From contig JAJNNX010000012.1 in NCBI GenBank assembly GCA_023159155.1, positions 496,001-560,000 of the forward strand: DNA of 64,000 nt. The letters run 5' to 3'. The position numbers were made by a program, and so were the translations under genes. This document shows, in pieces, positions 49,201 through 61,534 of this stretch (within the stretch, counting starts at the first letter, position 1; each line of letters opens with the position of its first letter). The notes under the pieces were generated by a model, which saw only the letters and a list, made by a program, of their open reading frames with translations, had not been told where the DNA came from and did not search any database. The DNA is from Ustulina deusta (taxonomy: Eukaryota; Ascomycota; Sordariomycetes; Xylariales; Xylariaceae).

Positions 49201-50969
49201 GTGACGCTTCGGCCCTCTATTTGCCGTCTACGGACGGGAACTGCAATCCACATCGTCGCGATCTCTTCCCGGGGACGGATTGGATAGCGGCTTTTTTTTT
49301 TTTCGACATCGCGTGCGGTTTCAGGGGTGCGTACGAGGACCACCAATTAATTGGTCGGCGATCGCGGAACATGGCAATCTTTCGCGCGGAGAGAAGAAAA
49401 AGAAAAAAAAAGGTTAATCGGGGTATCGTCCTACCTTCGCATGTCTCGTGAAGGCGGCAATACGGATGTATGTGCAAGGTTGGGGCTAACGGAAAGGACG
49501 TGTTGATGATGATATCTGCGAGGGAGGGAGGGAGGGTGAGAAGCCCGGATACGGAAGGGGGGAGGGGGGAGCGCAAGAAGTCCCGGGGGACGAGGTCCTT
49601 GCAGAGTCACGGCAAGAGTCACGGCAAGTTTCCCATCGGTTCGCGCTTTGGAATGCCCCAATGAGGTCTTCCGCGTAGCTGCATGCCAGATTCTCGCCTC
49701 GTGACGGCGGATGTCAGAAATGGGCCGACAAAGTTGCCTACCGACGACGAAAGCGGTCGTCCGGATCCAGGCCGTACATGTCCTTTCGTCTCCGCGGCAT
49801 GGGTCCGCGGGAGAGCGTTGCCTTGCCACGGCACTTTCCCAGCCCAACTGTGGTCCAGATATTGGCCAGCGTAGGTGTGCCCGTGGGTTCCGTGTCATCC
49901 GAAGCGCATCCACGGTTCTCCTCGATGCTTCTCGGTGTTGGTCGGCTCTACGGACTCTCGTCACACGTGATCTCGTCGATGTACTGTAGTAGATTACGGT
50001 GAGCTCGGCTCCACTAGATAGCCGCAGGTGGCCCGTGGACGAGGCGACGTCCTCCCGGAGACACGCGTCGCCCCCTTGCGCCATGGTTTGATACGACGTT
50101 GTGCCTAGGTGCCGTCGCACGTCGCGGCTAAGCATTATAATATTCATCGCCGATATCAGAGACCCACCGCCATGAATGATAACCTGGTCTCGTGATCCCG
50201 ATGTCACTTCAATGCTCTCTTTCTCACACTTCCGGACATGCCGTATCGATGCGGGCCCGCATGGAATGGCTCGAGCGTTATGGCATGATCAATACCCCAT
50301 GAGTTGTAGAATCGCGTATGGGATTAGACAGACACGCATGACTTCGATGTAGCATAAGTAGGAGTATAGACCCCTTTTCCCGTGGAGCCAGATCATTTGC
50401 TACGGGGTTTTACCTCGGGAGAGTTCGAAGCAGTTACGCTTGAACCAACCTGGTGAATATCGTATTACGTGTTTCCAAAGGGCGAGGTCTACGGAATCTG
50501 TGAGCCGAGCCAATACATCGTCATCCGGGTTGTTTTCGCAGACGAGGTCGAAATTCAGGGGAGGGTGGTCACCCAGGACGACTTCCAGCAAGTTGTTGGT
50601 ATATAGACAGGCCTGCGATAAATTACCGGGATGTCATAAGAATGAGCTCACGACTCTTAGCGAGCGTATGCGGTTCGTCTTTGATATGTTGCACTTCAGG
50701 GTCGATACCACCCAACGTGGTGGCCGTGGGCCGCTTGCGCCGTCGACGACCGCCCGTTAGTCTGGGCGGTACCTGCGCCATCCCGAGAAGGGGGATGCCG
50801 GTCTGTGTGCACGAGCCGGTAGGACTATTCGGGAAGCAGCCCGAAACTGGGGAGGGGTTGAGATATGTGGCCGTGTCTGCATTTGTTGACAGATTCCTTC
50901 GAATTCGCAAATAGTCGCGGTGGAGCGTTCACCCTCCAGGAGCACACAATGGTACAAATCCTGCTTAGG

Positions 50970-51005
50970 GGCCGGTCTGGTACCGGTCTGGTACCGGTCT
51001 GGACT
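50970..51005. repeat. Tandem 11-bp repeat
   Basis: Three consecutive copies of an 11-bp unit (ggtctggtacc), the last one diverging. No coding context. Confidence 0.7.
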
Positions 51006-51811
51006 GGATATTGGCGAGCGGTAAGACGCAGACCAGTCGTCATCATTCTGCGGGAAGTCCGAGCAGATCGATTCAAGAGCGCTCACTTACATGCCAGCCG
51101 CCTGATTCATTCTTACCGAGTATCGCCCCGTCGCGACGTCTAGTCCATTGGTTGATAGTGTGGGTGACAGAAGCTGAAAGCCAATGGGTTTTTGGTTCCT
51201 CGATATCCTGTGACTAGCAAAACACGATGCCATGTGACACTAAATCTCTAAGAAGATAGAAGCCAACCCGACTGTGGCTTAGCGCTCATTAGATTCAAAG
51301 CTCTGTACCCATACATAACCATAAACTCGTCCTCGACACCTGCCCATTCCCCATCCCAAAAAAAATCTGGTAGAAGTAGATATTTAGCGGGGTCCTAAAT
51401 AAAACTATGGAAATCTCGATTATTGGACACAGCAAGATGTGATCTGGACCTCGCTTAGGTGTCCACTTCCCCACAAAGATGCACATGCTTATGCGGCTAC
51501 AAGTTGTCACAGTGAAGATCGTCAACGGGATACCCCAATGTGGTAACCCGCTGTCTGTTCACCACACATCCAACCCTGCTCTACCAAGCCCAGCTTCGCC
51601 ATCCCCTATCTAATCCTATACGCACCAGCGCTCGGATAGAGGAGGCGACTTTGATGGTATTGGAGGCGAAAGGATGTATATGAGAAGTGAGCAAAATCCA
51701 CATATGAACTCGTGTCGTCCGGAGTGAGTTCATTTCACGACCACAGCGGCTCAATTTGTTCGAAGCCACTACACAACGAATCGCGAAATATTGGATTCCC
51801 AACACCACATC

Positions 51812-53593
51812 ATGATGAATGGGACACACACGAACGGCCACACCAATGGTCATGCCAATGGCGCCGTGAACGGCTCAACCAACGGCGACGCCGCCAAATA
51901 CAAGAATCCATCTCTCCAAGTCACAGAAGACCACAAGATAAAGCTTGTGGACGCACCGATAGAGGAACCAGGTTTCGGAGACGTTATCCTACAGGTCAAG
52001 TGCTCTGGAATTTGCGGGTAAGTTTAATGAGGCTCATGCTTGGCATCTGCTCTTAAATACTTGAAGACCCTAAGAGATGCAATCAGAGCTGACCGCTTGG
52101 CTACAGATCTGACATGCACCTTTGGAAGTCGGGGCGCATAGGATCTCTCGAGATCAAAGGTGACTGTATCTTGGGTCACGAAGCTGCTGGTGTTGTTCTC
52201 AAGTGCGGAGAGGGTGTGACGAATCTCAAGCCTGGTAAGTTGATTACCGGACCTCTTGCTAGTTCACTTTCTTTTTGAACAATTTGATCTGGGGCTGACG
52301 GCCTCTCAGGCGACAGAGTGGGTATCGAGCCCCAAGAGCCATGCGAACAATGCTTTCTCTGCATGGAGGGTCGTTACAATCTCTGCGACAATGTGAAATT
52401 CTCGGGTATCTGGCCTGATAATGGGACAATTCAAAGATTCAAGCGCCACCCGGCTAAGTGGCTATACAAGTAAGCAAGGCCTGAGGCACTGTTGTGCGGG
52501 ACGAGAGAATGCTAATGAGGCCCGCAGAATTCCAGACAACTTGACATATTCCGAGGGAGCCCTACTTGAGCCCCTTAGTGTCATCTTGCACGGTATCAAG
52601 GGGGCAAACGTTCGCCTCGGGCAACCTTCCCTGATTTGTGGCGCGGGTCCTATCGGCCTCGTTGCTCTTGCCGCGGCGCGGGCGTCCGGTGCATATCCTT
52701 TAGTTATCACAGATATAGACGCCGGGCGTTTGAAATTCGCGAGTAAGTAATTCCGTGCAATTCTCGGACGATTTGGCTGTGTTCGAGGATTAGCATCGCA
52801 AGCTTGGCTTCGAGGCTACTACTGCAACACGCCCCGGGATACTCTCAACACTTGAAAATTCTTACCACGGTCTTTGAGCGATTACTAACGGCGTCTATAG
52901 AGGAGTTCGTCCCACAATGCCAAACTTACCAGGTCAGCCCAAAACTCAGCCCCGAGGAAAATGCAAAGGAGATCCGAAAAATGTACGGCAACGATGAATA
53001 CTCGCAGCCGGCGTCAGTCATGGAATGCACGGGAGTCGAAAGCAGTGTGTGTACCGCGGCGTTCACCGTTCGGAGGGGAGGCACTCTCAGTACGTCATAT
53101 TAACCCCAGAAGTTGTCCGGAGTTGAGTGCATCGCGTTGTGGAAAATTGGCTCTTCAAGAGGGTTTCAGCTGCTGTGGCGTTGACCCGAGACATGTTCCT
53201 CGTTACCTAAGCACTAACGGCTGATTTTCCTTGCAGTGGTTATCGGCGTGGGTCGACCCGTCATGAACAACGTTCCATTCATGCATCTGTCTTTAGCCGA
53301 GGTGAGCATCCACCTGATTGGCCTTTCTCAATCCAACAGGCTCGATTATGATTGGCATGGGCGTCAGATGCTGACATCAACCCGAATAGATCGACCTCAA
53401 GTTCATCAACAGGTATCGGGACACATGGCCGGCGGCCATCAATTGCCTCAGCGGCGAGGTCATGAACCTAAGCAAATTGGTGACGCACAAGTTCCCGCTG
53501 GAGCAGGCAATTGAGGCCTTTGAGCTCTGTGCCGACGCTAGCAGCCTGAGCATTAAGATCCATATTGTGGACGAAGTGGATGGCACACTATGA
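51812..53593 (+). CDS. L-arabinitol 4-dehydrogenase-like zinc medium-chain dehydrogenase
   Basis: Seven exons: 51812-52017, 52107-52234, 52310-52469, 52528-52742, 52901-53089, 53237-53301, 53390-53593; 388 residues with every phase consistent. NAD-dependent polyol dehydrogenase of the fungal L-arabinose/D-xylose pathway by family. Catalytic zinc ligands are Cys68 (SGICGSD), His93 and Glu94 (GHEAAG); structural zinc ligands are Cys123, Cys126, Cys129 and Cys137 in [16 protein letters not shown]. The Rossmann motif is [17 protein letters not shown] text ([10 protein letters not shown]), [14 protein letters not shown] and [18 protein letters not shown] follow the arabinitol dehydrogenase pattern. 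Xylitol dehydrogenase is the main alternative. The N-terminus is an Asn/Gly/His-rich extension ([17 protein letters not shown]) unlikely to be structured. The exon-5 acceptor follows a TTACTAACG branch site. No pathway neighbours are present. Confidence 0.87.
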
Positions 53594-55872
53594 AACAAGA
53601 GTAAGACGAGGCCGAAGGAAAGTTGTCGGGAGGTTGCCGCGACAGGATACGATGTAATGATAGCAATCTAAAATGCAGAATCACTACCCATGAGTGCGAG
53701 TGCGGCTGCCGCTTGCTTGCATGCAACTGATGGTGTGGAACGCCATACGCCGGCGATCAATACTGCAGCGTCGGCGGACGACTTTCTGGTCATCTGCTCG
53801 CGTGCCATGGAGCACGAACACGCACGCGTGGCAGCAATGCATACACCCGACGACGGAGGGTACCAGGTGAGGGATGCAGCATCCAATTTATAAGAGGGCG
53901 CTTGACTCGTGTCCGCCGTGGCAGTGCTTGTGCAATGCTGCCACCTCATTTCCCGAACGATGACGGTCTGGGACGGTCTGGGGTGACACGACAGGGTGGC
54001 TTCGGCTCTTGGGGATCGTCATCTCTTATACGCGTCGAGTGGCGGCGAATCGGCACCGAGGGACGCCGAGACGGGGGTCTCAACAGCCGCTCGTAGACGC
54101 GAGGCCAGGGACATGCATGCCGTCCAGACATCGGACAGTGTCGACAGTCACGTCAACGCATCGCGCGGCAAAGCGTGTGCTTGGGTCGTGGAGACGCTGG
54201 GCCGTGCTGCCTCCCTCGCTGCGTGCCTGGACCTGGAGTGGTTTCTTTCTTATCGAAAGTTGGGATGGCATGGGTGCTAGTTCTCACGACGAGTGCCGGA
54301 CTATCCAACGGATGAAGGGAGTCCTTGATTCCGGGATAGGCCTTGAAAGCGCAAGATTAAGTTGTGGTGTGGATGAAGAGAAGAGATGCATTCCAATGCA
54401 CATGCACACGTAAAAGGGCGGTGGGGGTGCTACCGGTGTCCTCTCACCGCAGTGCCGTGTGGCTGTGGCTGGTTTCTGTGGCTTCGCTCCTGTGGCGGCG
54501 GGTAGATGTAGGTACCCCGGTAGCATGCATCTCCTGGAAGGAGTACCCAGGTACCTGGGTATGTCTGTAGGCATGTCTTCTGGGATGCTGGGTTGAACCA
54601 TATCTGAACTATGCTAGCAACCTTGGTAAACACTGTTGTACGGACGAGCTCCCGTCCCGTCTGCAACTTATGCTCCTCCTGCATGAGACGAGACCCTGAG
54701 AACCGAAGAGCCCACTCCAATGACATCGCTGCCAGTCAGAGCTACAGTTGTGCTGTTGGTGATGCTGGCCATGGTATCGTGTTTCGTCTCACCCGTCGAC
54801 TTTCTCTTGCGCCCTCGCCGATGTATCCTCACTCGCCGTTCACTTTCAACCGGAATGGCCCTCTTCTCCTACACCTCTGGCCCTCGTCCTGGGCTGGCCG
54901 CTCGACGCCATTCGGTTGTCAGGGGAAAACGAGCCTCCGATTCACCGACGCCGGCATGCGACCCGCCCTCCAAGGTTGGGCTCGACGCTGGGTCTTTTGT
55001 GTGTCTTCTGGTATACTGCCGGAAAGGTGCGTGGCCGCTGCTTGATCAGGAGGATCTCACCTCAGGCAATCAATCGTAGAAGAAGTTGCTCGGCCTGGAT
55101 GCTGGCTGTCCGACTGCGAGCCATATTGTGTCACATACCGGTGCGACTATTCCCATGCGTGCTCGCGCCTGGACGGCACTTGGATGCCTCGAGAGCGCGA
55201 TTCCAGTAGCGTCGTTTCATGGCATGCTGAGTTTCCTTTGCTTTGCAACGCTACCTCCCTCTGCGCATCGCTGCAGCACCCTGTCTGCATGATGCTCCGC
55301 GGTAGTTACCATCTACACTACTCGACTCTTCTAAATCAAACGCCACATGCGATATGCTTTAACGACACTGCTCAAGGTTTCTGTTGCTTGTCTGCGTCGC
55401 TCGTCGGCCTCTCGGCAACAGAGGGCAAGCCCGCGCAGGTCGTACATGATGGTCAGGTAATCAGTCTCTTCCATCTCCGGCTGCACACTTTATGTAAGGC
55501 TTCTTTTAGAAGATGCACACTAAAAGCTAACAACAGTAGCTCCTGGGGGCAGACTTGACAGGGCTGATAAGCAGGTCTTGCCTACCCCCCGTCGACGTGG
55601 TGGAAGTCCTCGGCTGTGTGCGCCATGGATAGGGACTACCGTCGGACCCTTGCATGCATGTATCTAGATTATATGCAGATGAAGGACGGGCGCTTGTCGA
55701 ACATTTTTGCCGACATCGCGAGATTTCTTCAGGACCGAGAGAGCTAGTTCCAACCCTTGTTCCTGCGTCGTCCTGGTTAAAGCTATATAACCAAGTGTTG
55801 CTCATGTCCAAGATGACTGCGAAAGCTTCATGGCTAGCCTAAACCGCAGCATTCCCAACAAGTTGCTCCACG
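53594..55872. other. Gene-poor intergenic region
   Basis: About 2.3 kb. The + frame at 54720-55079 begins with a hydrophobic signal-peptide-like stretch but lacks other support. A TAGGTACC-type cluster lies at 54505-54565. Confidence 0.45.
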
Positions 55873-57958
55873 ATGCTTTGGCCGTTGCGTCTATTGTTGT
55901 TGGTGTTGTTCCATATCCGGCTCTTGCGAACATGTCTAGCAGCCAGCGTTGCTGTCCACGACGACCAATGGCAGCCCGAATACGCCATATACGCGACCTG
56001 GGAAGACATAACGGTAAATTGTGAACATCGGCGCTCAGTCGTGTTCAATGGCACATATCCCGGGCCGGCACTTTACTTGAAAGAAGGTCAAACCACCTGG
56101 GTCAGGGCTTATAATCACTTGCCCGATGTCAATTTGACCATTGTATGTGTACTCATCTCATGATGACTAAATGATTCGCCTAACAAGTCTGGGACTCTAG
56201 CACTGGCATGGACTTACCATGCGAACAGCGCCTTTTTCTGATGGGTCGCCTGAAGTATCTCAGTGGCCCATTGCGCCTGGAGAATATTTTGATTACGAAA
56301 TTCACCCTGAAATTGGTGACGCCGGCACCTACTTTTATCATTCTCATATTGGATTCCAAGCCATGACAGCTCATGGTGCACTTTATGTCGAAGACGCAAA
56401 GGCTCCACCGTACCACTGGGATGCTGATGTGCCGGTCCTCCTGAGCGATTTTTACAAGAAGAGCGACGAAGAGATCCAGCGCGACCTTCAATCGACCCCT
56501 TTCATATGGCCAGGAGAGCCAGACTCCCTCGTCTTCAATGACCGATCTGGTACCGCTTCCTTCGATGATGCTCCTGACGACTCGTGCAAACCATACGTCA
56601 TCACCGTAGATCCCGGCAAAACCTATCGATTCCGCTTTATTGGTGGTGCTACTATATCCTTCATACAGGCTGGAATCGAAGGTCATACCAACTTAACTAT
56701 CATAAGCGCAGACGGATACTATACAAAACCAGCTCAGGTTGATCACATTCAACTTGGGGGTGGGCAGCGCTTTGATACACTCATCACTATGAAATCAGAA
56801 GCTGAACTTTCCGCCGAAGGCCGAGATCAATACTGGATTCGATACGAGACCCGCGGACGATCACCAGGTCTTCAAGGATACGCGCTTCTACAATATAGCT
56901 CTAATTCAACTTCAAAGGCGGGACGAGATATTGGGAGACCCAGATTTCCGAAACGAGAGCGTTATCGTGTTGCTAAGCATGAAGGACGCGGTCGCCGGCA
57001 GCCGCCGCCTGGGAAAAACCCCAGCCATTCTCCTGTTTCCCTACCCCCTGATGGTACACTAACCAATTGGCTGGAGTATACATTGGAAGCTCTGAACCCC
57101 CAGTCGCCATTTCCCCCATTATCGGAAGTTACTCGAACTGTATATATCACCGTTGAAGAAAAGGTTGTCAACGGCAAGTATAATGGGGGCTCCGTTACCG
57201 GTTCGTTAATCTGGGTGTAAGTACTTTTGTTCAATTCTTCATATACGAGCTAACTCACCATTTAGAAACAATGATCTACCTTGGACCGATACAGAAGCAG
57301 CGAGCTTGCACTACAAGCCGTACCTCATTGACGCATACGTGAACGGGAAAACGCCGGACTACGATGTTGCCGTGAAGCATCAGGGCTGGGATCCTGTCAT
57401 GAAGGCATTCCCGGCCAAGGTTGGAGAGGTACTGGATATAGTATGGCTCAGCAACTCTGGTCCCTCGGGTTTCTTCGAATATCATCCGATGCACGCGCAC
57501 GGGGAGCATTATTGGGACTTGGGATCCGGCAATGGAACGTATGATCCTGTCGCAAACGAGAAGCACTTTGAACATTACACGCCTGCTAGGCGTGACACGA
57601 CGATGCTTTACCGTTATGCTGAGCAGGGTAGGGATCAGGTAACAGCTGGATGGAGGGCGTGGCGAATCAGGATTACCGACGATAACGTCGGTGCCTGGCT
57701 GATGCACTGCCATATTCTCCATCACATGTTAATGGGTAAGCTTTAAACTTCCTTGCCTTCTCACGCGTGCGGGATCTTGTCCGGACTGACATGGCATTCC
57801 ACATATCAGGCATGCAAACCGCTTGGGTATTCGGCGATGCTGCGTCCATTTTGCGAGAGATTCCTGAACCATATATCGCCGGCTACTTAAACTACGGCGG
57901 GAGCGCATACGGAAACGAGTCCTACGACCCGCTGGTGCTTACATACTACGACGGATGA
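55873..57958 (+). CDS. Secreted multicopper oxidase (ascorbate-oxidase/laccase-like)
   Basis: Four exons: 55873-56142, 56201-57216, 57266-57735, 57810-57958; introns 58, 49 and 74 nt; 634 residues. It oxidises phenolic or related substrates while reducing oxygen to water. Residues 1-24 (MLWPLRLLLLVLFHIRLLRT plus CLAA) are a signal peptide. All copper motifs are present: HWHG at 91-94, YFYHSHIGF with His137 and His139, HPMHAHGEHYWDLG, and HCHILHHMLMGM, whose Cys is the T1 ligand and whose final Met spans the last exon join. The HPMHAHG form fits the ascorbate-oxidase-like fungal group more than classical laccases. A stretch in exon 2 (about 56918-57046) encodes an unusually Arg-rich segment replacing the normal linker before LTNWLEYTLEALNP. 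Substrate undetermined. Confidence 0.89.
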
Positions 57959-60900
57959 AGTAACTTTCAGCACACATGCATGATCCATGACGCATGGGAT
58001 ATTGGTTTCCTTTTTTCTTTCTGTTCAGATGTAGGGTTGGCCCTGTGATTCAGGGGACGGACTTTTGTGCGTTATACTCCGATAGACCGTACATGCATGG
58101 ATCTTGAGTTTTTGAGGGCATCCGGGCCAAGATTTTCGGGTTCTTAGAAAAACAACGCTCTGATACCTAGTATAGCAAGCGATGAACGTTGATCAAACTA
58201 CCGTATCTTCCTGATATTTGGCCCAAGCCATTGCGAGAGGGTTTGTTAACTTGCAGTGCTTAGATCAGATAATAGCAACTACAATAATTGGTACGCTAGA
58301 GAGGGTCCCGTGGGCCCTGAAGCTGCTACATATGCAATGATCCTGGGATACCCATGGTTGATCATACTTTCAGATGTATCCGTGGTGGCTAGTATGTCTT
58401 AGTAATGGTAGTGATGAGTATGTCGAGCCCTTTCAGACTCCAGGTGCGGTATTTAGTGTCAAACCGTTATATTAAATTTGTTTTTTGAGAACTGGCGAAA
58501 AAATCCAATCACCCTACCTGTTTTAATGTATCCGAGAAGCTGCCTGAGACGCCACTTCCTTTAATTGTACCTTTCCAAATGGTTTGATGTCTTTTTTATT
58601 GGTATCTTACCAACTTGGCACTTGCATTCATGAACCCCGCGTGGATCTTGGTCCAGTTACGGGCACCCACCTGTGCCTTTGACTCCGTGACGAGGCTACC
58701 CCAGACTTTCCTCTCTCCACGATTAGTACTTACTCATCACCATTCGGTATGAAAGTATGCTGTTCTTCTTTGGGCAGTGGTTAATACAATAGTCTCGATG
58801 GCAGCAAGGAATTTGTTTTTGATATAGGGGTAGTTGGAAAATTTGATGCCTTTAACAATAGTTTTATTGCTTCGGAGTGAGGATGGTGGATATAAAACCG
58901 GCTGCCACGTGGTAGCAGTTAGAAGGTACTGTCTTATAGCTTGGAATTGGTAAATGGAAGGACTATAATGATGAGGAATACCTGGGATAGCTTTTGCTAG
59001 ACTAGAATACGTCTGGAATTTGGATACGATGTAGGCTTGCTACAATAATGGGTCAGATAGCGGGGAGAACAGCCACCTTCAGGTAACTCATAGGTGTTGC
59101 CATCGGCATCTTGAGTGGGCCTAGAGGAGTCGAGTTTGATACCTTCTATATCGAGAGTTCTGCTGCTGGGTATCGTGCCTTGCGAAGGCCTCTATGTCCC
59201 TAACGAAGTCTAAGAGTACCATAGCTCATTTTTAGACTTAAATGTTAGACGGGATGATAATAAGGTTGGCCGGAGCGTCGCTTTGGCCGGACTTGAAATC
59301 AAGGTTATCTTGACAAGGCGGGGGATGAGTGATTATGGGATGAAAATATAGGTTAAAAATGATAGCTTTTGGATCGGCTTTAGTCCTGCCATACTCTTAT
59401 CTTCCCGAAGTATAGTGTTTGTTGATGGCATCGAGAAAATACCAGGATCTAGAAAGAGTGGCTGGCTGGCATAGACACTGTATTTGACTATGAGCACTTC
59501 ACAGGGTCTATACAGCCCACCTCTAGTAGCCATCACTATGCTAATGCTACCAATATACGTGGAGATCCGGTCCCATCAATTCTACAGATGCTGATATAGA
59601 TACGTTGATAGGTTGGAGGTCGTCGAAACTATTCCTCATCTCAGCCACACTACAGCAATAGCAGTGGCTGGTTATAACTATTATAGATAAAATATTTGGA
59701 GGGGCAAGACATACGCTTTTCATCAGAGGTCCCTAAATATACGCTATAGTTTCCACCCTCCAATAATGTCGTCTGACTAAGGGATTAAGGGGGTATAAGC
59801 ATATAAGAGGCAAAGCGAATGGAGATTCGTGAGAAAGTTGGTAAGTATTGACAAGTTCACATACCCCGACATCGATTCTTACCGGATACTCGAGTTTAAT
59901 GCATCTACAGTCACTATTTGTGTATTCTACGCGAAGGCTCCCATCACTGAATGGGAAGAGATATGATTCTATGACTCTTAGCACGGGAGTGAGGAAATCA
60001 ATTGATAAGAAGAATGTACAGGGGTGGGCGAACTCCGAGTAAACAAAATAGTGTTATGATCTGGGGTAAGTCCTACATTTCGTACGATGACTCCGCTCCT
60101 CTCTTCACCTTGTTCTTAATGTTGCCGGCTATCCCCTCCATTAAGCTTGTTAAGCATATGAATGAGCCCGGTCTTCCCATCGGCACGGGCACATCCACTC
60201 ATCATGGTTCTAAGCAACTTCTCGTGTCCGACGGCTCGGTATTTAGGGGCTCTCCGGGGTTCTCTGATACCTATTGGGACGCTTGCATATAAAATCGGTG
60301 GGTGTGTGGATGTACGCATTGATGACTTCTCCCCGGTCCCGTCCGCGGGCGAATTCTCATTCGACGGGCAACACAGTCTAACTCGCAGCTATACCCTTGC
60401 TCCCGCCGTTTCAATGCATCTCGGTCTCTAAGTGGGCCCTTGAGGCCGTGCCGATCCATTGGTGACGTGAATATGATGTTTATCTACCGCTAACGGGGAC
60501 AGCAAGGTAACTAAGGTGGCACTTTGTGCGATTGATTTACTCCACTACATTGTCCTCCCGCTGAGTATGATACTCAATTTATTATGTGTGCTATCCCACA
60601 TATCTTTTATTATTCATGACTAAGTTATGCCCAGAATTTGTACTCTTTAGCATATATTGATTTGGTAAATAAGTATTTGGCTGATTGATTTAGATTACGT
60701 TCCAAGGCCCCTCCATCCTTGAGGGGTAGTGACATCCCAAGACCTACTCAATGCCGCATTCCCCAACCTGAAAACTCTTATCAGAATCCTATAGGAGCAG
60801 GGTTTTATAGTCTGGAGGCGGGGATGGGAACGTAGTATCAGCTTATTCTCACCCCCAACAAGAACTTGGTTCAACAACGTCTGCTTAAAATGCCAAGCAT

Positions 60901-61534
60901 TCGATAGCTATGGTGTTCATGCGCTTTGACCTGGACGCCGAATTAGTACATAAGTGGCGGCTCGATAGCATGCACGTCTTGACTTTAGGAATGCTGGTCG
61001 CCCTCACCAGCTTGAATCTTGGTCGACCTCTTTGTCCCGGGAACTGGTGGATATATATCGACACTCACGCGAAAAGAATCATTGGCCAAAGTGAGGTAGT
61101 TGTACCGATTAGTTACTTAGTAGGTACTAGGGGGCTGGGTTGGCCACCTGACACGATTTTTGTAGTGTTCGAGCGTTCATGGTAGCTGGGATGCCAGCGG
61201 GCCTTATCTAGCTGTGTTATGAACATAAGCGTGCATGTGTGGACGGACTTCGAGAATGCAAGTTCCGGCTTTGTAGGCCATCTGGGGTTGCGACCAGATG
61301 TTATGCCTTCGTTCTGGGGGGCTGCAGCGTTAGGCTTTTTACTCACCTTACATATATGAAGTACTTATGTGTTTCCTCTTCTAGATATACTTTGATTAAT
61401 GTCGAAGTGTCTTTCAGCTTGCCAAGATTCGAACCCATCTTCGCTTATGGCCAACATCTGTTAACCGCTTCGAGTTGTTAGATATTCATCACTGAAATAA
61501 CCTCTGGTTTACTTCGCAAGGTCTATGTGGCAGG
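57959..61534. other. Gene-poor region with scattered minus-strand coding-like fragments
   Basis: About 3.6 kb, AT-rich. On the minus strand between about 59030 and 59990 several short stretches read like protein but lie in different frames. No intact gene model was found; the plus-strand frames at 60002-60431 and 60910-61185 lack motifs. Confidence 0.45.
59030..59990 (-). pseudogene. Possible decayed or many-intron gene, family unrecognised
   Basis: Coding-like segments in order on the minus strand: one near 59870-59990 containing VIESYLFPFSDGSLRVEY followed by a good GTAAGA splice donor; one at about 59340-59530 containing RGGLYRPCEVLIVKYSVYAS; one near 59225-59310 containing FKSGQSDAPANLIIIPSN; and one near 59000-59180 containing DADGNTYELPEGGCSPRYLT. 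They are in different frames with stops between them. They could be exons of one gene that I failed to join or a mutated relic. I do not recognise the family. Confidence 0.3.

Larger units (their letters stand above)
48227..51811. other. Gene-poor region with G-rich and skewed sequence
   Basis: About 3.6 kb. From 48830 to 50100 the sequence is G/C-rich with strong strand skew, poly-T at 49288-49301 and G runs at 49178-49200 and 49549-49571. Long open frames here, including a 258-codon minus frame at 49431-50207, overlap one another on both strands and show no motifs. A short tandem 11-mer repeat lies at 50970-51005. Confidence 0.45.

Noticed and set aside
49431..50207. 258-codon minus-strand open frame
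   Set aside because: It overlaps other long frames on the opposite strand in G/C-rich DNA and shows no motif or family text, so chance openness is the better explanation.
52800..52900. Reading-frame continuation after exon 4 of the arabinitol dehydrogenase-like gene
   Set aside because: The stretch interrupts the family alignment and is explained as a 158-nt intron with a TTACTAACG branch site and TATAG acceptor.
54720..55079. 119-codon frame with a signal-peptide-like start, a possible small secreted protein
   Set aside because: Only the hydrophobic start supports it; overlapping frames of similar length on the same strand and no motif make it weak.
58335..58365. ILGYPWL word resembling the end of a Ty3/gypsy protease
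   Set aside because: A single seven-residue match with no reverse transcriptase, RNase H or integrase text nearby.
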